64,000 nucleotides of DNA from Gossypium raimondii (Eukaryota > Streptophyta > Magnoliopsida > Malvales > Malvaceae). The first letter of the stretch is position 1. Each line of letters opens with the position of its first letter. The position numbers were made by a program, and so were the translations under genes. Shown in pieces: positions 10,891-22,892 of the stretch. Under the pieces are notes generated by a model. That model had not been told where the DNA came from. It saw only the letters and a list, made by a program, of their open reading frames with translations, and made no database searches. The stretch is taken from contig NC_068572.1 of assembly GCF_025698545.1 (NCBI RefSeq), forward strand, positions 5,456,001 through 5,520,000. The letters run 5' to 3'.

Positions 10891-12789
10891 TTAGCTTCAT
10901 CTTGATCAAAAAATCCAACTTTATGGGGTATTGATAAATTAAATAAAATGTAAAACATTAGAGGTATCGAAAAAGGGAATTATTTAAGTTCATACATGTC
11001 ATGACCTATTTTATAAATGTTTGGTATTGATAAATTGAATGGAATAATTGTATAGATTAAGAATTGGATCAAACCGAAGATAATCGAGGAAAAGCCAAAA
11101 TTGTCGATTAGTCCTTGAAGATTCAATTTGTTTGCTATTTTGATCAAGCAAGTACATATGGAACTTACCACTCAGTTTTTACTTTATGTATGAACGGTAT
11201 TTGAATTTACACTTGTATATATATATGAACTAAGTAGAATTAATGAATTTGGCACTTATAGCTCGAAATGGACTGAATTGTAAGTTCATGTCAGTATTGG
11301 TATAGAAATAGTACAAGATGTAAATGTGATTGTTGACTGATTATTTGTTTTAAAAATGAGAATTAAAGTTATGTACAGGAATTGGTTTTGACATTTATAC
11401 GGAAATGATGCACGAGTGAACTTACTAAAAGGTTAGGATACAAATGACATGCCATTAGGATTATACACGTAATTAATCAGGGATTTATATGTTATTACGA
11501 GATCTAGTATTTGTTATAGATTCTCGGGTTATACGTATCGTTGGTTTAGCCCGGACAGATAACCTTGATACAATGTCAGCTTGCCTGAGAAATTTTGTTA
11601 AAATGGTAGCTTATGTATGCAACCCTAATATATGTCAACTTGTGTAAGCAAAATATTCTCGTGTATCTGAGTCTGCTTTACTATAGTTCCATCGAGTGAT
11701 GTTCAATTGATTGGAAATAGAATTTAATTCATGAAATGAAAATAAAATGGTGTTAATGATACTTGACATATATATTGTTATATGATTATGTTTTAAATGT
11801 TGACAATACTTACGATCCGATAATGTAACTAACACATTCAATTTGTGGTGATATTGTACATAGAGATATGTCTTAATGTAACAAGAAAAGTTAAATCTGT
11901 AGCTAAATGAATACTTGTTTATGATTTAATGATCAAAGGTTTATTATTATATTTTTTTCGCTAATATTGGGGATTCAACTTTCTAAAAGTCCTATAAAGG
12001 TTTTTTCTAACCTTTCTATTTTTTGTTCTAAGGTAATTTGGCTAGAGTAGTTGTAACTATCATAATAATATTCATCATAGCTATCATTCATATCAATATC
12101 ATCTACCACATTTTCATTACCTTGATTTGCATGTTGATGATTGAGATTTGAATGGGTAGATTTCTCCCCTCCATACCTTGGTTTTTTATCATAATTCCTC
12201 CTACCTACTTTTAACTCCCCAATAAGCTTTACGTTTCTTTAATTTCTTTTGTCTACTTACCTTTATCTATCTATTTTCTCTTGGATAAACTTTTCCTACT
12301 CTTCATATCTCTTTTGTTGGGAGGACATTTGTTTCTACTTAGCTCTTATTCTCTCTTGCATGTCCAGATTTTGTTGACCACCTAACTGGTGATGCTGAGA
12401 TCCTTGGTCAGTTGGTGATGATCTAGCATGATGTTGATTCTGAGGATTGTAATACCATGGGGGTATTGGTAGAATTGTTGATATGGATTTTGTTTATTTG
12501 GTTTTGAGGATTAGTTTAATTTTGCGGGTTGATCTTTTGGTTGTCAAGCAAGGGGTTTGGGTTGTTCTCTTTTGATCGATGTTTTCTCCTATGTTATGAT
12601 CAGTAGAATCTATAACTTGGTTACAGGTGGGATCAAACTTAATGCTTGGAGGATTACTGACACCTAGGTTTCGTCTTGACTGTCCATACTCACTGCACTA
12701 ATTATTAACTAATGGGGTAAACAATGGAAGAATATGGTGATTGGAAGAGGGGATGATCGGTGAAAGTGAGGAGAGAGGTTTTTGTTTTT
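10891..12789. other. Degraded retroelement DNA, no intact gene
   Basis: On the minus strand, 12360-12690 reads as broken frames rich in Asn, Gln and Pro with a gag-like look. The stretch 11450-11600 has LTR-like sequence. Nothing can be bounded. The Copia element that follows is inserted in this older DNA, because its flanking GGAAA duplication is followed on the far side by similarly unassigned sequence. Confidence 0.3.
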
Positions 12790-12794
12790 GGAAA

Positions 12795-13152
12795 TGTAAA
12801 AACAGAATGTCGATAATGGCAATATAGAACGATCGCAAAGGAAAAAAAGAAAAAAAATAAGAACACATAGATTTTACGTGGAAACCCTTTCGGGGAAAAA
12901 ACATGGGCAGAGGAGAAAAAAGTTCACTAATGTTGAAATTCGAATATTACAAGAGGAGTTTCAACTACTTCTATTTATAGGTTGAAAAACTTTATTCTAA
13001 TCAATGTCAAATAGAAGGAGAGAAGTACTATACGGATCTACTTGTACAATCAATAACAAATAGAAATAGAAATAGAGTAGTTCTATACGAATTCTAGTTG
13101 TATTTTATATTATTTTATTTTTAATAGGAATTTGGGTCACACAACTTTAATA
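12795..13152 (-). repeat. 3' LTR of the Copia element
   Basis: This 358-base LTR begins (minus strand) TATTAAAGTTGTG, where the other copy begins TGTTAGAGTTGTG, so its terminal TG has mutated to TA. It ends TTTTTACA. It differs from its partner by many substitutions and small indels, including extra AGAAAT units near 13060, so the insertion is not recent. Confidence 0.88.
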
Positions 13153-13254
13153 ATCTCCACCTTGACACGAATTCTCAACGAACAAGTTCTTCATCGTGAA
13201 CTCTCAACGAATAAGTCCTCTACCTCTTCCACAAAAACCCTTAAGGGGTAATCT

Positions 13255-14500
13255 TCAACAATGAACACCAACCAAGTCCAAGCAATGCTCAAACTTAGTT
13301 ATAAGAAGTGACTTAGCCATAATATCTGCAGGATTATCATGAGTACTAACTTTTCTTACAACAATATCACCACGAACAATAATATCACACACAAAATGAT
13401 ATCGAACATCAATGTGCTTTATTCTCTCATGAAACATTTAATCCTTCGTAAGGAAGATGACACTCTAGCTGTCACAAAACACTGTACTAATCTAAAAGTC
13501 TTTATTGACTTCACCAAAGAGTCCATTTAACCAAATAGCTTCTTTACAAGCCTCAGTAATTGTCATGGTCTCAGCTTCAATAGTAGACAAAGCAACTGTA
13601 GTTTACAAAGTGGCTTTCCAACTGATTGCGCAACCCCCAATTATAAAAACATACCCTGTGAGAGATCTTCTTTTATCAAGGTCTCCAGCAAAATCAGAAT
13701 CAACATATCCAGTGACTCCATCTCTATTTCTTCCAAACTGTAAACAAACATCAGCAGTACCTCATAAGTATTTAAAAATCCACTGAACTGCTTTTAGTGT
13801 TCTTTACTGGGATTTACCTTGTATCTACTAACTGCACTAACTGAATATGACAAATCTAGACGTGAGCAAACCATAGCATACATGAAAGATCCCACTGTAC
13901 TAGAATATAGAACATGTGACATGTAGTCAATCTTATCATCTAATTGTGGAGAAAAAGTTAATAAAAGTCTGAAGTGGGCTACTAATAGAGTACTAACAAA
14001 CTTGGCATTTTGCATATTGAATCTGCAACTAACTTTCTCAATGTACCATTTCTGACTTAGGTACAATTTACATGATTTTCTATCTCTGAGAATCTTCATC
14101 CCAAGTATCTTTTTTGCTACTCACAAATCTTTCATCTCAAATAATCAAACCTCTTATATCATTTTCTTGGTGACTGTTTCAAGTCATAAAGAGACTTTTT
14201 CAGCAAGCAAACATAGTCCTCCTTATTTGAGACTTGAAAACCCTCTAGTTGTTGTATATAAATATTTTTTTCAAGTTTTCATTGCAAGAACGTTATTTTT
14301 ACATCTAACTGCTCAAGATCCAAATCATACATAGCCAAAGCAAGGCTCGAATCAAAATATGCTTCACAACTGGAGAAAACACATCTGTGAAGTCTACAAT
14401 TAGAGTCTGACTGTAACCTTTTACAACAGTCTTGCTTTCTATTTGGGTTCTTCAACTTTTAGAGTCCCCATTTCTTTTTGAACACTCATTTACAATAAAT
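13255..14500 (-). pseudogene. Copia reverse transcriptase / RNase H remnant
   Basis: The RNase H end at 13255-13437 includes [12 protein letters not shown] and a [11 protein letters not shown] segment. The frame at 13794-14099 starts MKILRDRKSCKLYLSQKWYI and covers the connection region. Upstream, near 14140-14200, the reverse transcriptase SLY-LKQSPR region runs straight into the FEMKDL segment that normally lies well downstream. The YVDD active-site block between them is absent. Several stops interrupt the rest. Confidence 0.8.
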
Positions 14501-15223
14501 AACCTTTTACCTTTAGGAAGCTTCACTAGATCTCATGTTCTATTCTTATAAAGTAATTCCATCTCTTTTTGCATGGCAATCATCCACTTTCTTGAATCTT
14601 CGCAGCTAATTGCCTTAGAATAAATAGATAACTCTTAATTTACATTTACATCTTCAGCCACATTTAAAGCATAAGCAACAAGATCAACCTCAGTGTACCT
14701 CTTTGGAGGTTTAATTATTCTTATATGTATGTTCTTGGCAATAGCATATTGTATACTCTATTGTAGATCTTGGATCAATCTGAAGCTCCACCTACTTTTG
14801 TTGGTATTTATTGGAAGAGTCTTTAAAAGATAAGTTATGTAACATACTAATTTCATAAAAAAAATAACATATTTGCTAATCACAACTTTTTTTATTTTCA
14901 GGACACCATAACCCATACCCTTTAACACCAGCCTTATAACCAAGAAAAACAAATTTAATGGATCTAGGTTTCAATTTCCCATTATCAATATGAGCATACG
15001 TAGGACACCCAAAAATTTTCAAATTAGAATAATCAGCAGGATTAACAGACCATACCTCTTATGGAGTCTTTTTCTAAATGGCAATAGACGGAGACTGTTT
15101 AATCAAAAAGCATGCAGTAGAGGTCGCTTTAGCCAAAAACAACTTCGATAAACAAGAATTCAACAACATACATCGAACATTTTTCAATATTGCTCTATTC
15201 ATCCGTTTTACAACGCCATTTTG

Positions 15224-15526
15224 CTATGGAGCATAACGAACTGTCAAGTGTCTCACGATCCTTTCTGATTTGTACAATTCATTAAACTCATCATAACAGA
15301 ATTCCAAGTCATTATATGTACGGAGGTGTTTTATCTGTTCTCCTGTCTGTTTCTTGATCATAGTTTTACAAGCCTTAAAAGAGGAAAACACATCACTTTT
15401 CTGCTTAAAAAAGAATGCCCAAAATTTTCTAGAAAAATCATTAATGACCGTCAGCATATAATTAGTGCCACCCCTCGAAGGCACTCTGAATGGTCCCCAA
15501 AGATCAAAACAAATATAATCCAACAT
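15224..15526 (-). pseudogene. Copia integrase core fragment
   Basis: A 100-residue frame contains DLWGPFRVPSRGGTNYML, the first catalytic Asp region, then VINDFSRKFWAFF with the second Asp. It continues to the LRTYNDLEFCYDEF segment and stops at VRYAP. In active copies LRTDNG is usual here, so the catalytic-region Asp-Asn-Gly is altered to Tyr-Asn-Asp. Downstream parts lie in other frames. Confidence 0.8.
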
Positions 15527-16208
15527 TCCTTTTGTGTTATGGATTCCTCTAGTGAATTGAACTTTCTTTTACTTCCTAAAAACGCAGTGTTCACAAAAAT
15601 TTAGTTTGCAAATGCCTTGTCCATCAAGAAGTCCTATTTTGCTTAATTTTGTTATGTTGTTCTCACTCATATGCCCTAGACACATATGCTAAAGTCTAGT
15701 AATATCATCATCTGATAAGGAAGAGAAAGCGACGGTTGCATCACCAATAACAGTAGAACATTACAAAACATATAACTTGATAGTCTTTCTCTGCTCTTTC
15801 ATCACAATGAGGGAACCCTTACTAATATTTAGAACCCCACTTTCATTTGTGTACTTGTGCCCTTTTGAATCAAGAATACTCAAATAAATCAAATGCATAT
15901 TCAATTCTAGTACATATCGTACGCCACTAGTGTTCTGACGATTCCATCGAACATCTTAATTTTGATCGTGCCAATACCTGTGATTTTACATGAAGCATTA
16001 TTTCCCATCAAAATAACACCTTTAGACACTGTTTCATATATTGTAAACCAATCCCAATTAGGACTCATACGAAAGGTGTAACCAAAATCGAAGATCCACT
16101 CTTCGCTCGCTTTAGAGTTGTCGGTAGAAGTAACTAGGAGTTCACCATCACTATAGTGTTCTACAACATCAGCTTCAGTGGATTGTTATGGTTGTTTTCC
16201 TTATTGAT

Positions 16209-16775
16209 TCACAGCCTCCCTTTTGATCTTGTTCTGCAACTTATAACACTGAGATTTAATGCGCATTTTCTTCTTGCAGAAGTTACAAGTTTTACATATG
16301 TTTGAATATCTCGATCTACCTTTAGATTTACTACGAGGATTTTATTCTTGTGTCCTCTCATGATTATCATCAATATTTCGTTCTTATCTCCCAGAACAAT
16401 GAGACCCTCTCCTTGAGAGTAGGATCTAACCACAAGATATTTCATCTTATCATACAAGGTTAAAGAAGTATAGACTTCATCAACTGTGAGAGATTCGCAA
16501 CCATACAAAATCGTATCTCTAAAGGTTGAATAAGACGGGGGAAACAAGCAAAGTAGAATTAACCTTAAATCTTCTTTATCATACTGAACCTCTATAGCCT
16601 CTAGGTCTACGAGAATTTCTTTAAACACAATTAAGTGTTCGTATACATACTCACATTCCTCCAAACGATGAGCATAAAGACATTGTTTCATATGCAACTT
16701 ACTAGTTTGGGTTTTCGACATGCAAAGTTGCTGCAACTTTGCCCATATTGTAGTGGCGGTCTTCTTCTTCATCAT
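16209..16775 (-). pseudogene. Copia gag fragment (UBN2-type)
   Basis: The 188-residue frame has the gag segment IWAKLQQLCMSKTQTSKLHM and the later LRLILLCLFPPSY region typical of Copia gag. The start codon region is upstream in another frame, near 16990. The zinc knuckle expected near 16270 is present only as out-of-frame cysteines, so the protein is broken. Confidence 0.75.
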
Positions 16776-17026
16776 GTCCTATAGAATTGCATTCAGTAAA
16801 TGCAGATGTAATTGCGTTAAAGCCTTTCGATCTTTATGCTTCTTCTCTTCCTCCATCAATGTCGAAAGCATCTTACCCATCCCTAGCAGGGCATCCTCTA
16901 AATTTATTAATGCAAGAATGATCTGCATCTTTATCTGTCACAACGCGAATCTAGCATTGCAATCCAACAACGGAATATCATACTTCAGTGTCGCCATTAC
17001 CATGATCGAGATAAGCAACCTGAAAA

Positions 17027-17037
17027 GCTTGATACCA
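17027..17037 (-). other. Primer-binding site of the Copia element
   Basis: On the minus strand TGGTATCAAGC lies three bases after the end of the 5' LTR. The first eight bases match the 3' end complement of initiator tRNA-Met, the usual Copia primer. Confidence 0.75.
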
Positions 17038-17040
17038 GTT

Positions 17041-17381
17041 TGTAAAAATTGAACGTCGATAATGGCAATATAGAACGATCGTAAAGCAAAAAAAATATAA
17101 GAACGCACAAATTTTACGTGGAAACCCTTTCAGGAAAAAAAAACCACGGGCAGAAGAGAAGAAAATTAACTAATGTTAAAATTCGAATGATACAAGAAGA
17201 GTTTCAACTACTTCTATTTATAGGTTGAAAAGCCTTATTCTAATCAATGTCAAATAGAAGGAGAGAAGTTCTATATGGATTCTACTTGTACAATCAATAT
17301 CAAATAGAAGAAGAGTAGTTCTATACGAATTCTACTCGTATTTTATTTTTTAATAGGAATTTGGGTAACACAACTCTAACA
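17041..17381 (-). repeat. 5' LTR of the Copia element
   Basis: This 341-base LTR starts TGTTAGAG and ends TTTACA on the minus strand. It contains a TATAAATAG core (CTATTTATA at 17214-17222 on the plus strand) that could serve as its promoter. The partner at 12795-13152 has the same TATA word. Confidence 0.9.
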
Positions 17382-17386
17382 GGAAA

Positions 17387-18680
17387 AGTAAGGGATTTCA
17401 AGAGGAAGGAATGTTTAGATGAGTCTTTGTGAGTTGTTTGCATGGCCCTTTTATAAGAGGGGACAAATTTGGATACATGTCCTAAGGTCACTGACATAGA
17501 AGTCTGATTTGATACTCTTGGCAGTGATAGTGATTCTACGTCTTAGGATGAGACATTTTAGGGTTACTAACAACCAATTACCCTGGGCCTCCATGTGGTT
17601 CTCATATAGTCTTAGTGAAGATGTCCTTTTTTAAAGTTCGCCGAGTTGAGGCTTGCAAACTAATATGGATGAACTGTGAGGTCCACAAGGTATTTTGGGA
17701 GGTCCGCAAAATTCGCTACATAAGCTATACCAAAAAAAAAAAAATTATGTATCAAAATATGAAACAAAAAATTATTGCTGACCTTCTTTAAGAATTGCGT
17801 AATTATTTACAAAAGAATAAAAATAATTAATTTTTTTCTTAAAAAAAGAATTTTAGGATTTGTTTGGTAAGGTTTGTTTCACAAAATTCTGAAAATTGTG
17901 TAAAACAGAAATTTCTAAGATAATGGAAATATATTTTGTTGTTTAATTATTTTCTTAAAGATCTATATTAATTCTTTTCAGATAACACTATTAACGTAAA
18001 TATTAAATGCTAATTATTAAAGTGTTTATTGACAAAAAAATTGATATTTTAATATTATCATCAGGGGCGACGCGGGAGCTGACTAGCAAGTGATTTGATC
18101 TCTTTAAAGTGAAAAATTGTAGGTTTGACCTTTTAAATTTTATAGTTAAAATTTTATTTTGACCTTTCAAAATTTAAAATTATAAGGCTAAGAGCTAATA
18201 AAATAACAAAATTACATTTTAATTTTCATAAAATTTATAACTTAACATTAATTTTATCTCAAAATTTTTAACTTCAAAATACATATTTGAAGCATTTTCT
18301 ATAAATTTAAAGAGATGATGTATGAATAAAACAATTTCAAGGTTATTATCATCTTTCAAAGAATACGGTAGGACTAATAAAGAAATTAGTAGTAGTAGTA
18401 GTAGTAAAGGAAGAATCTAAGTCTTCTTTACATCATGGCCGTAATGGAAGGTTAGAGTCATAAAGAAAGGTGAAGTTGCATGTTGATGTTGGCACATAAA
18501 GAGTAAAAGTAGATATTAGAAAGTTACATATATTGAAGTTGTAACATTTCAGCCGATTACATGAAATGAAAGGGCTGCCTTGTAAGACCCTTTCTTTTTA
18601 TTATTCATCCTCTAAACCCTAATCTTTCAGTACCTCAACGATCAACAACAAAATCCATGGCGGACATAGCTCTGCAACTC
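17387..18680. other. Intergenic DNA with a small repeat end near 18063
   Basis: The first part continues the old sequence into which the Copia element jumped. CAGGGGCGACGCGGGAGC at 18063 resembles the end of the repeat at 10651 (minus), and the similarity runs on for roughly 150 bases. A (TAG)n microsatellite of about six units lies at 18387-18405. No gene is seen. Confidence 0.45.
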
Positions 18681-18682
18681 TT

Positions 18683-18688
18683 TTTATT
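18683..18688 (-). terminator. Polyadenylation signal of legumin
   Basis: AATAAA on the minus strand lies 66 bases after the legumin stop codon. The position is suitable for a plant near-upstream element. Confidence 0.5.
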
Positions 18689-18753
18689 ACTTCCTACTTA
18701 CGTTACCCTACAAAGATCCCCCTGATTTTGATTGCATTGGCATCGGCTGGAGT

Positions 18754-20530
18754 TTAAGCATCGGCCCTCCTCTCGGACTGTGAAGGAGTGAAGAAAAAGG
18801 TGTTTTTGTTGTTGAACTTAATCCGCCTTGCATCTTCTCTTGACACCTGATACGACGCTGCCACCACTTCCTCCGGCAGTGCTCGCATGAAGGAGACACT
18901 TCCAGCCATTGGGGTGTTGGTGGCTTCGCTATTGGTGAAGAAGGAAATCCATTCGGCTCCTTCGTTTCCTGCTTGTTTCATGAACGCAAAGTTCTGTGGC
19001 ACCGTCAGGAGCTGACCTTGCTCCACGTTATCGTCGAACACTGCGTCGCCGTTGTGGTTCACCACTTGGACTCTGGCACAGCCTCTTAACATGTAGAGTA
19101 TTTTGTGAGCGTTGACGTTCCATTGTGGAATCAAACCAGCTCTCTGCAAAAACAAATGTTACATACAGTGTTATATATGATTCAATATTTTATTGAATAT
19201 TGTTAAGAAATAAATGTCTCGAGCTTACGTTGTAGAGGACACCCCTCTCGGCGCTGAGCTCAAGTCGTTGGAGGATGGGGAGGTTAAACCTGTTGAGGGT
19301 GGAAATACGACCGGCTTGTGGGTTGAAAATGTCGGCACGTTCAGGGTCAGCAAGGTTCTCCTTGATCCTCATGGAGCAGAAAGTTTCCTCGAGGCCATTA
19401 TCTTGAGACCCTCCTCTCGTATGGCGGTATCGCTGCTCCTGCTGGCGCTCCTCACGTTCTTCTTCCTCCATTCTGGGTGGTGTTACGACTTGGAGTCTGT
19501 CCCTGACTCTGATGATGGTGCCTCTATTTCCTCGTACACGTTGGATTTTCCTAATGATGTCGTGGTCAACGTTGAAAGCTTGAGCGAGGAAGTTTCTGTC
19601 GAAGGCACAGAGAAGGTTGTTGCATGATGAGCTTTCCCGCCCCTGCTCCTCCTCCTCCTGGTGGCGGCTGCGGCGGCTGGGGTTGTCTTCTTCTTCTTCT
19701 TCTCCTTCTCCTTCTTCTTCCTCAGACTCCTCCCCCCTCTCACTTCTTCCCTGCATCTGCTGTGCTAGCCTCCTCAGTTGCCTCTGTTCCTCTTCTGGGT
19801 TACCAGCAAGATGGAATCTCTATAACATTACAAGAGAGAGATCATCAAAAACAAAAACAAAAAGTTATGTATAGAAAGGGATTGTCAAAATTATAAAAAA
19901 TTATATACTCTAGGGATGTTGTCGAGCTGATTAGCACTGTTGCCAGTGTCAAGTAGATTGATAGTAACAACACGCTCATTGCCATCATTGTAGCTCCAGT
20001 GAACCACACCCTGCGGCAAAGCAATGATGTCACCCTGGCGGAACCGTCGGACTTTCTGGTGCTGGTCCTGGAACCTGCCACGGCTTTGATGCTGCCATTG
20101 CTGTGAATCCTGGAATGTTTCGGCACATCCAGGCATCACAATACCTTGAATACCTCTTCCTGAAAAAACAAATTTAAACATCATTTTGTATTTTATACCA
20201 ACGATAATAACACCATTAGTGACGCACTATTATACCTTGGACAATGTAGAGAAGCTGAGGAGCATTGGTGAAGGAAGGCAAAACAAGGCCATTAGGTTCA
20301 ATAGTCTGCCTCATTACAGATACACCAGCACACCTGAGCTGTTGACAGTTGGGGTTCCACCACTCGGTGGTGCCGGCTTCGGAGCGAATTCGGGTCTGGG
20401 GTGCAGAGGCGCGGAGCCTATTGATTTGACACTCATTTTGGGACTGCTGTGACGAAAAGGTCTGGCGAGCTAGGCAGCCATTGAAGAGAAAAAGAAGAGA
20501 AAGAAAGAGCAAAGAAGGGTTAATCGCCAT
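18754..20530 (-). CDS. LEGA: Legumin (11S globulin) seed storage protein
   Basis: Four exons, 20236-20530, 19909-20159, 19229-19819 and 18754-19143, encode 508 residues. The introns are short (76, 89 and 85 bases), all GT-AG, in the three positions usual for legumins. A signal peptide (MAINPSLLFLSLLFLFNGCLA) sends the protein to the secretory route for vacuolar storage. Two cupin domains follow. Asn323-Gly324 in SQDNGLEETF is the vacuolar processing enzyme site separating acidic and basic chains. Cys110 and Cys330 would form the interchain disulfide, Cys34 and Cys67 the intrachain one. Residues about 210-247 are a Glu/Gly/Arg-rich variable loop. The start is the ATG followed by the signal peptide. 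Overall sequence matches what I recall of cotton legumin A, so the symbol is from memory. Confidence 0.95.
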
Positions 20531-20582
20531 ATCTACGTGTTGAAATGGTTATTTGGTGAAGAAGGGAGTGGAGGGATAGTGG

Positions 20583-20590
20583 TATTTATA
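20583..20590 (-). promoter_or_regulatory. TATA box of legumin
   Basis: TATAAATA on the minus strand lies about 53 bases upstream of the legumin ATG, giving a very short leader, as in other seed storage genes. Confidence 0.7.
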
Positions 20591-20641
20591 GGGGAGAAAG
20601 AGTGGAAAAGGAGGTCAGGGTTGTGTCGACACACAGCAGTT

Positions 20642-20647
20642 TGCATG
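20642..20647 (-). promoter_or_regulatory. RY element (legumin box core)
   Basis: CATGCA on the minus strand lies about 50 bases upstream of the TATA box. This is the RY core bound by B3 factors such as FUS3 and ABI3 in seed storage promoters. Its placement supports seed-specific expression. A TGTGTCGACACA palindrome lies just downstream. Confidence 0.6.
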
Positions 20648-20659
20648 GGGGAGTTGAGG

Positions 20660-21834
20660 TTAATGGCTTACACATCATAGACTGGGGGAGGGCAGGTGGC
20701 TCAAAGCTTCGATGAATACTTGCAAATAACAACACCAGGAAATGAAGAAGAATCCGAAACCACGATATGTCGCCAGATGAGATTGGTTAAGGAGAGAGTC
20801 TTGAATTTTGGTTACACTAATCAAACCAAAATGATTCAATGCTCAAACATGTTTATCACATCAATTTATTAATTAAGCGTTCAAGAGTTCTTTAAAACAT
20901 GATTCATTATATTATGATTTTATTTAAATTTCCATTTAATAGTTTCATCCTTTCAAAATTTATCGTTTAAAAAACATTAATTGATTTTATTGTTAAATAT
21001 ATATATTTCTACTCGTTAACTTGTACATATATTAAGAGCTTAAATGAGTCGGTGGTACTCATCATTTAAGTCTCATGAAAATTCATCCATTCTACAAAAC
21101 AATAAATTTTATTTTTACAGTATTTATATATTGTTATATCATTAAATTATATTTAATTTTTAACTTTTTACTAATCTACAATAATATAAAAAGTGTCAAA
21201 ATTATTTTAATAACAACTAAAATGGGTAAGGAGAGTGAAAATGTGGTGTGGAGGCAGGACGTACGTGAAGAACCTACGCAGGGAATTGCTTGTTTGTTTG
21301 TGAACTGTGATGGTGTTGCGACAACTGGGCCGTAGCATGTTATACCTCTTGCCATCTGTTGTACTACATTCTATACGGTCGTACATTATTCCGATAATTG
21401 CAATTTTTACGATATTAAATATAACGGATGAAGAACAAAAATAAGTCAAACAAAATCTATCGGTTATTATAGTAGTGGTGGAAAGGGTAATTTTAGAATT
21501 CTATTTTTGATATTTAAATCCGTAAATATTATTATTTAATATGTATGAGGTTAATATAAAGGTTAATTAAATTTTGGTATATTAATTTTATCAAATTAAT
21601 AGTTAATTAAGATACAAAATTTAAATTGTAAAAATTCATTGTTATAAATTTTAATTAATCAAAACACCAATTGAGCAATTAAACTACTATTATATGACCA
21701 AACGGTGGTAGATTTTAAGTGTTATCCACTAAGAAATGTTAATTATGGTTAAGGTTCATTAATTTAAAGTTAATTTTAATTAATTAATTAATTAATAAAG
21801 TGCACAAAATGAATGCATTGAAGTGTAAGCTTAA
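20660..21834. other. Legumin upstream region and intergenic DNA
   Basis: The first few hundred bases are the distal legumin promoter. The remainder is AT-rich with no supported gene. An 86-codon open frame near 21075 has no recognisable features and is not called. Confidence 0.4.
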
Positions 21835-22241
21835 AATAGGTATCAAATGGCCTAAAATGTACTAAAAATAGAGTCCACGTTGCGACTTCAGCGATGGAGC
21901 TCTGGATTTCAAACCACGACGTGATGAGGAACATTGTAGTCACAACGAGGCCAAGTCAGTATGTCGCGTCGCGACGAGGAACCCCTCATGTCACGACGTC
22001 AATCCAAACTTTTTTAAAACTTTTACAAATCGTTCCTTGTTTGATTCCAGGCTAATTTTAGACCATAAGTAAGCTTGCATAAGACCCGAGAAAAGTTGTA
22101 TATCATGTTTATGGCTTGAAAATGTTATGTTTGTATGCATTAAGTTGTGAATTGAAAGTTAAATGTTTGTAGTTGCTTCGACAATGAATGTGACATCCTG
22201 TAGCTCGGATCCAGTGATCATGTCGGATGAGGTGTGTTACA
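21835..22241 (+). repeat. LTR fragment with GTCGCGAC-type words
   Basis: The piece ends GGTGTGTTACA at 22241, the same type of terminus as the solo LTR ending at 46900. Upstream it has a run of related CpG palindrome words (TTGCGAC, CACGACGTG, GTCGCGTCGCGACG, GTCACGACGTC) between 21868 and 22002. The left end is not recognisable, so it is probably truncated. Confidence 0.45.
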
Positions 22242-22892
22242 ATTTGTTACTATTTTTTAACTCTATCATTGTTCATATTCTTCTTCCTTAACCCATTTTT
22301 TTCTCCACATCACCCTGCTTCCCAAATTGAGTAACTCTACTTAAATGAATTGAGGAATAGATTTAGTGAATATTTTGTGAAGCAGGAGTGTGGGAGGGTG
22401 GCGTGGAGAAGAAAAAGATTAAATGCTAAATTGGGATCTAACTTTTTAAGGGTTGCTTAAATAAATGCCAAACCTTTTAACTATTCATATAAGGCATAAT
22501 CATTAAAACGTGCTCAAATAAAGGCTTTCCATGCACTTCAGTCTTGTTTGTAGTAAAAATTAGGTGAATGCTGACATGTTTGAAATAAAACACATTACAA
22601 CTGAATTTGATATTGCTTGAAAAGAAAAGAAAATAAAATAAAATAATAAAAACATCAACTGAAACCTAATATACGACATTTGAGAAGTCCTTATTTAAGC
22701 ACTTTCGAAAAAGTTTGGCCTTTATTTGATTGTTTTGAAAGGTTTAACCTTCATTTGGACACTTTTTGTAAATGTTAGGTCCTTATATAAGCAATGTCTA
22801 AAAGGTTGGCCCCAATTTTAGCCAAAAAAAAAAAGGGTTAAGGAAGAGTAGGATGAACAGCGGCAGGGTTAGAGAATAGTAAAAAATGATGG
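22236..22892. mobile_element. Foldback element with subrepeated arms
   Basis: The outer arms 22236-22291 and 22833-22892 are inverted and share words such as GGGTTAAGGAAGA and GAATAGTAAAAAATGAT, with mismatches. Inner arms at 22436-22540 and 22680-22815 are also inverted and contain repeated GCTTAAATAA-type units. There is no coding capacity. A transcript would fold into a long imperfect hairpin. Confidence 0.55.

Larger units (their letters stand above)
12795..17381 (-). mobile_element. Defective Copia LTR retrotransposon with GGAAA target duplication
   Basis: The 4.59-kb element has direct LTRs at 12795-13152 and 17041-17381. GGAAA flanks it on both sides (12790-12794 and 17382-17386), a perfect 5-base target duplication. 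The primer-binding site next to the 5' LTR reads TGGTATCA, as for initiator tRNA-Met, and a purine tract AAGGTGGAGAT precedes the 3' LTR. Domains run gag, integrase, reverse transcriptase, RNase H on the minus strand, the Copia order. Frameshifts and stops break every domain, and part of the reverse transcriptase is missing, so the copy cannot move by itself. Domain words resemble the Tnt1-like group. Confidence 0.93.

Noticed and set aside
13339..13786. Plus-strand open frames of 63 and 93 codons
   Set aside because: They overlap the minus-strand Copia RNase H region and are its shadow.
19214..19627. 137-codon plus-strand open frame over legumin exon 3
   Set aside because: It is antisense to an exon with strong codon and family support, and its length comes from the Glu/Arg-rich region. 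No domain is visible.
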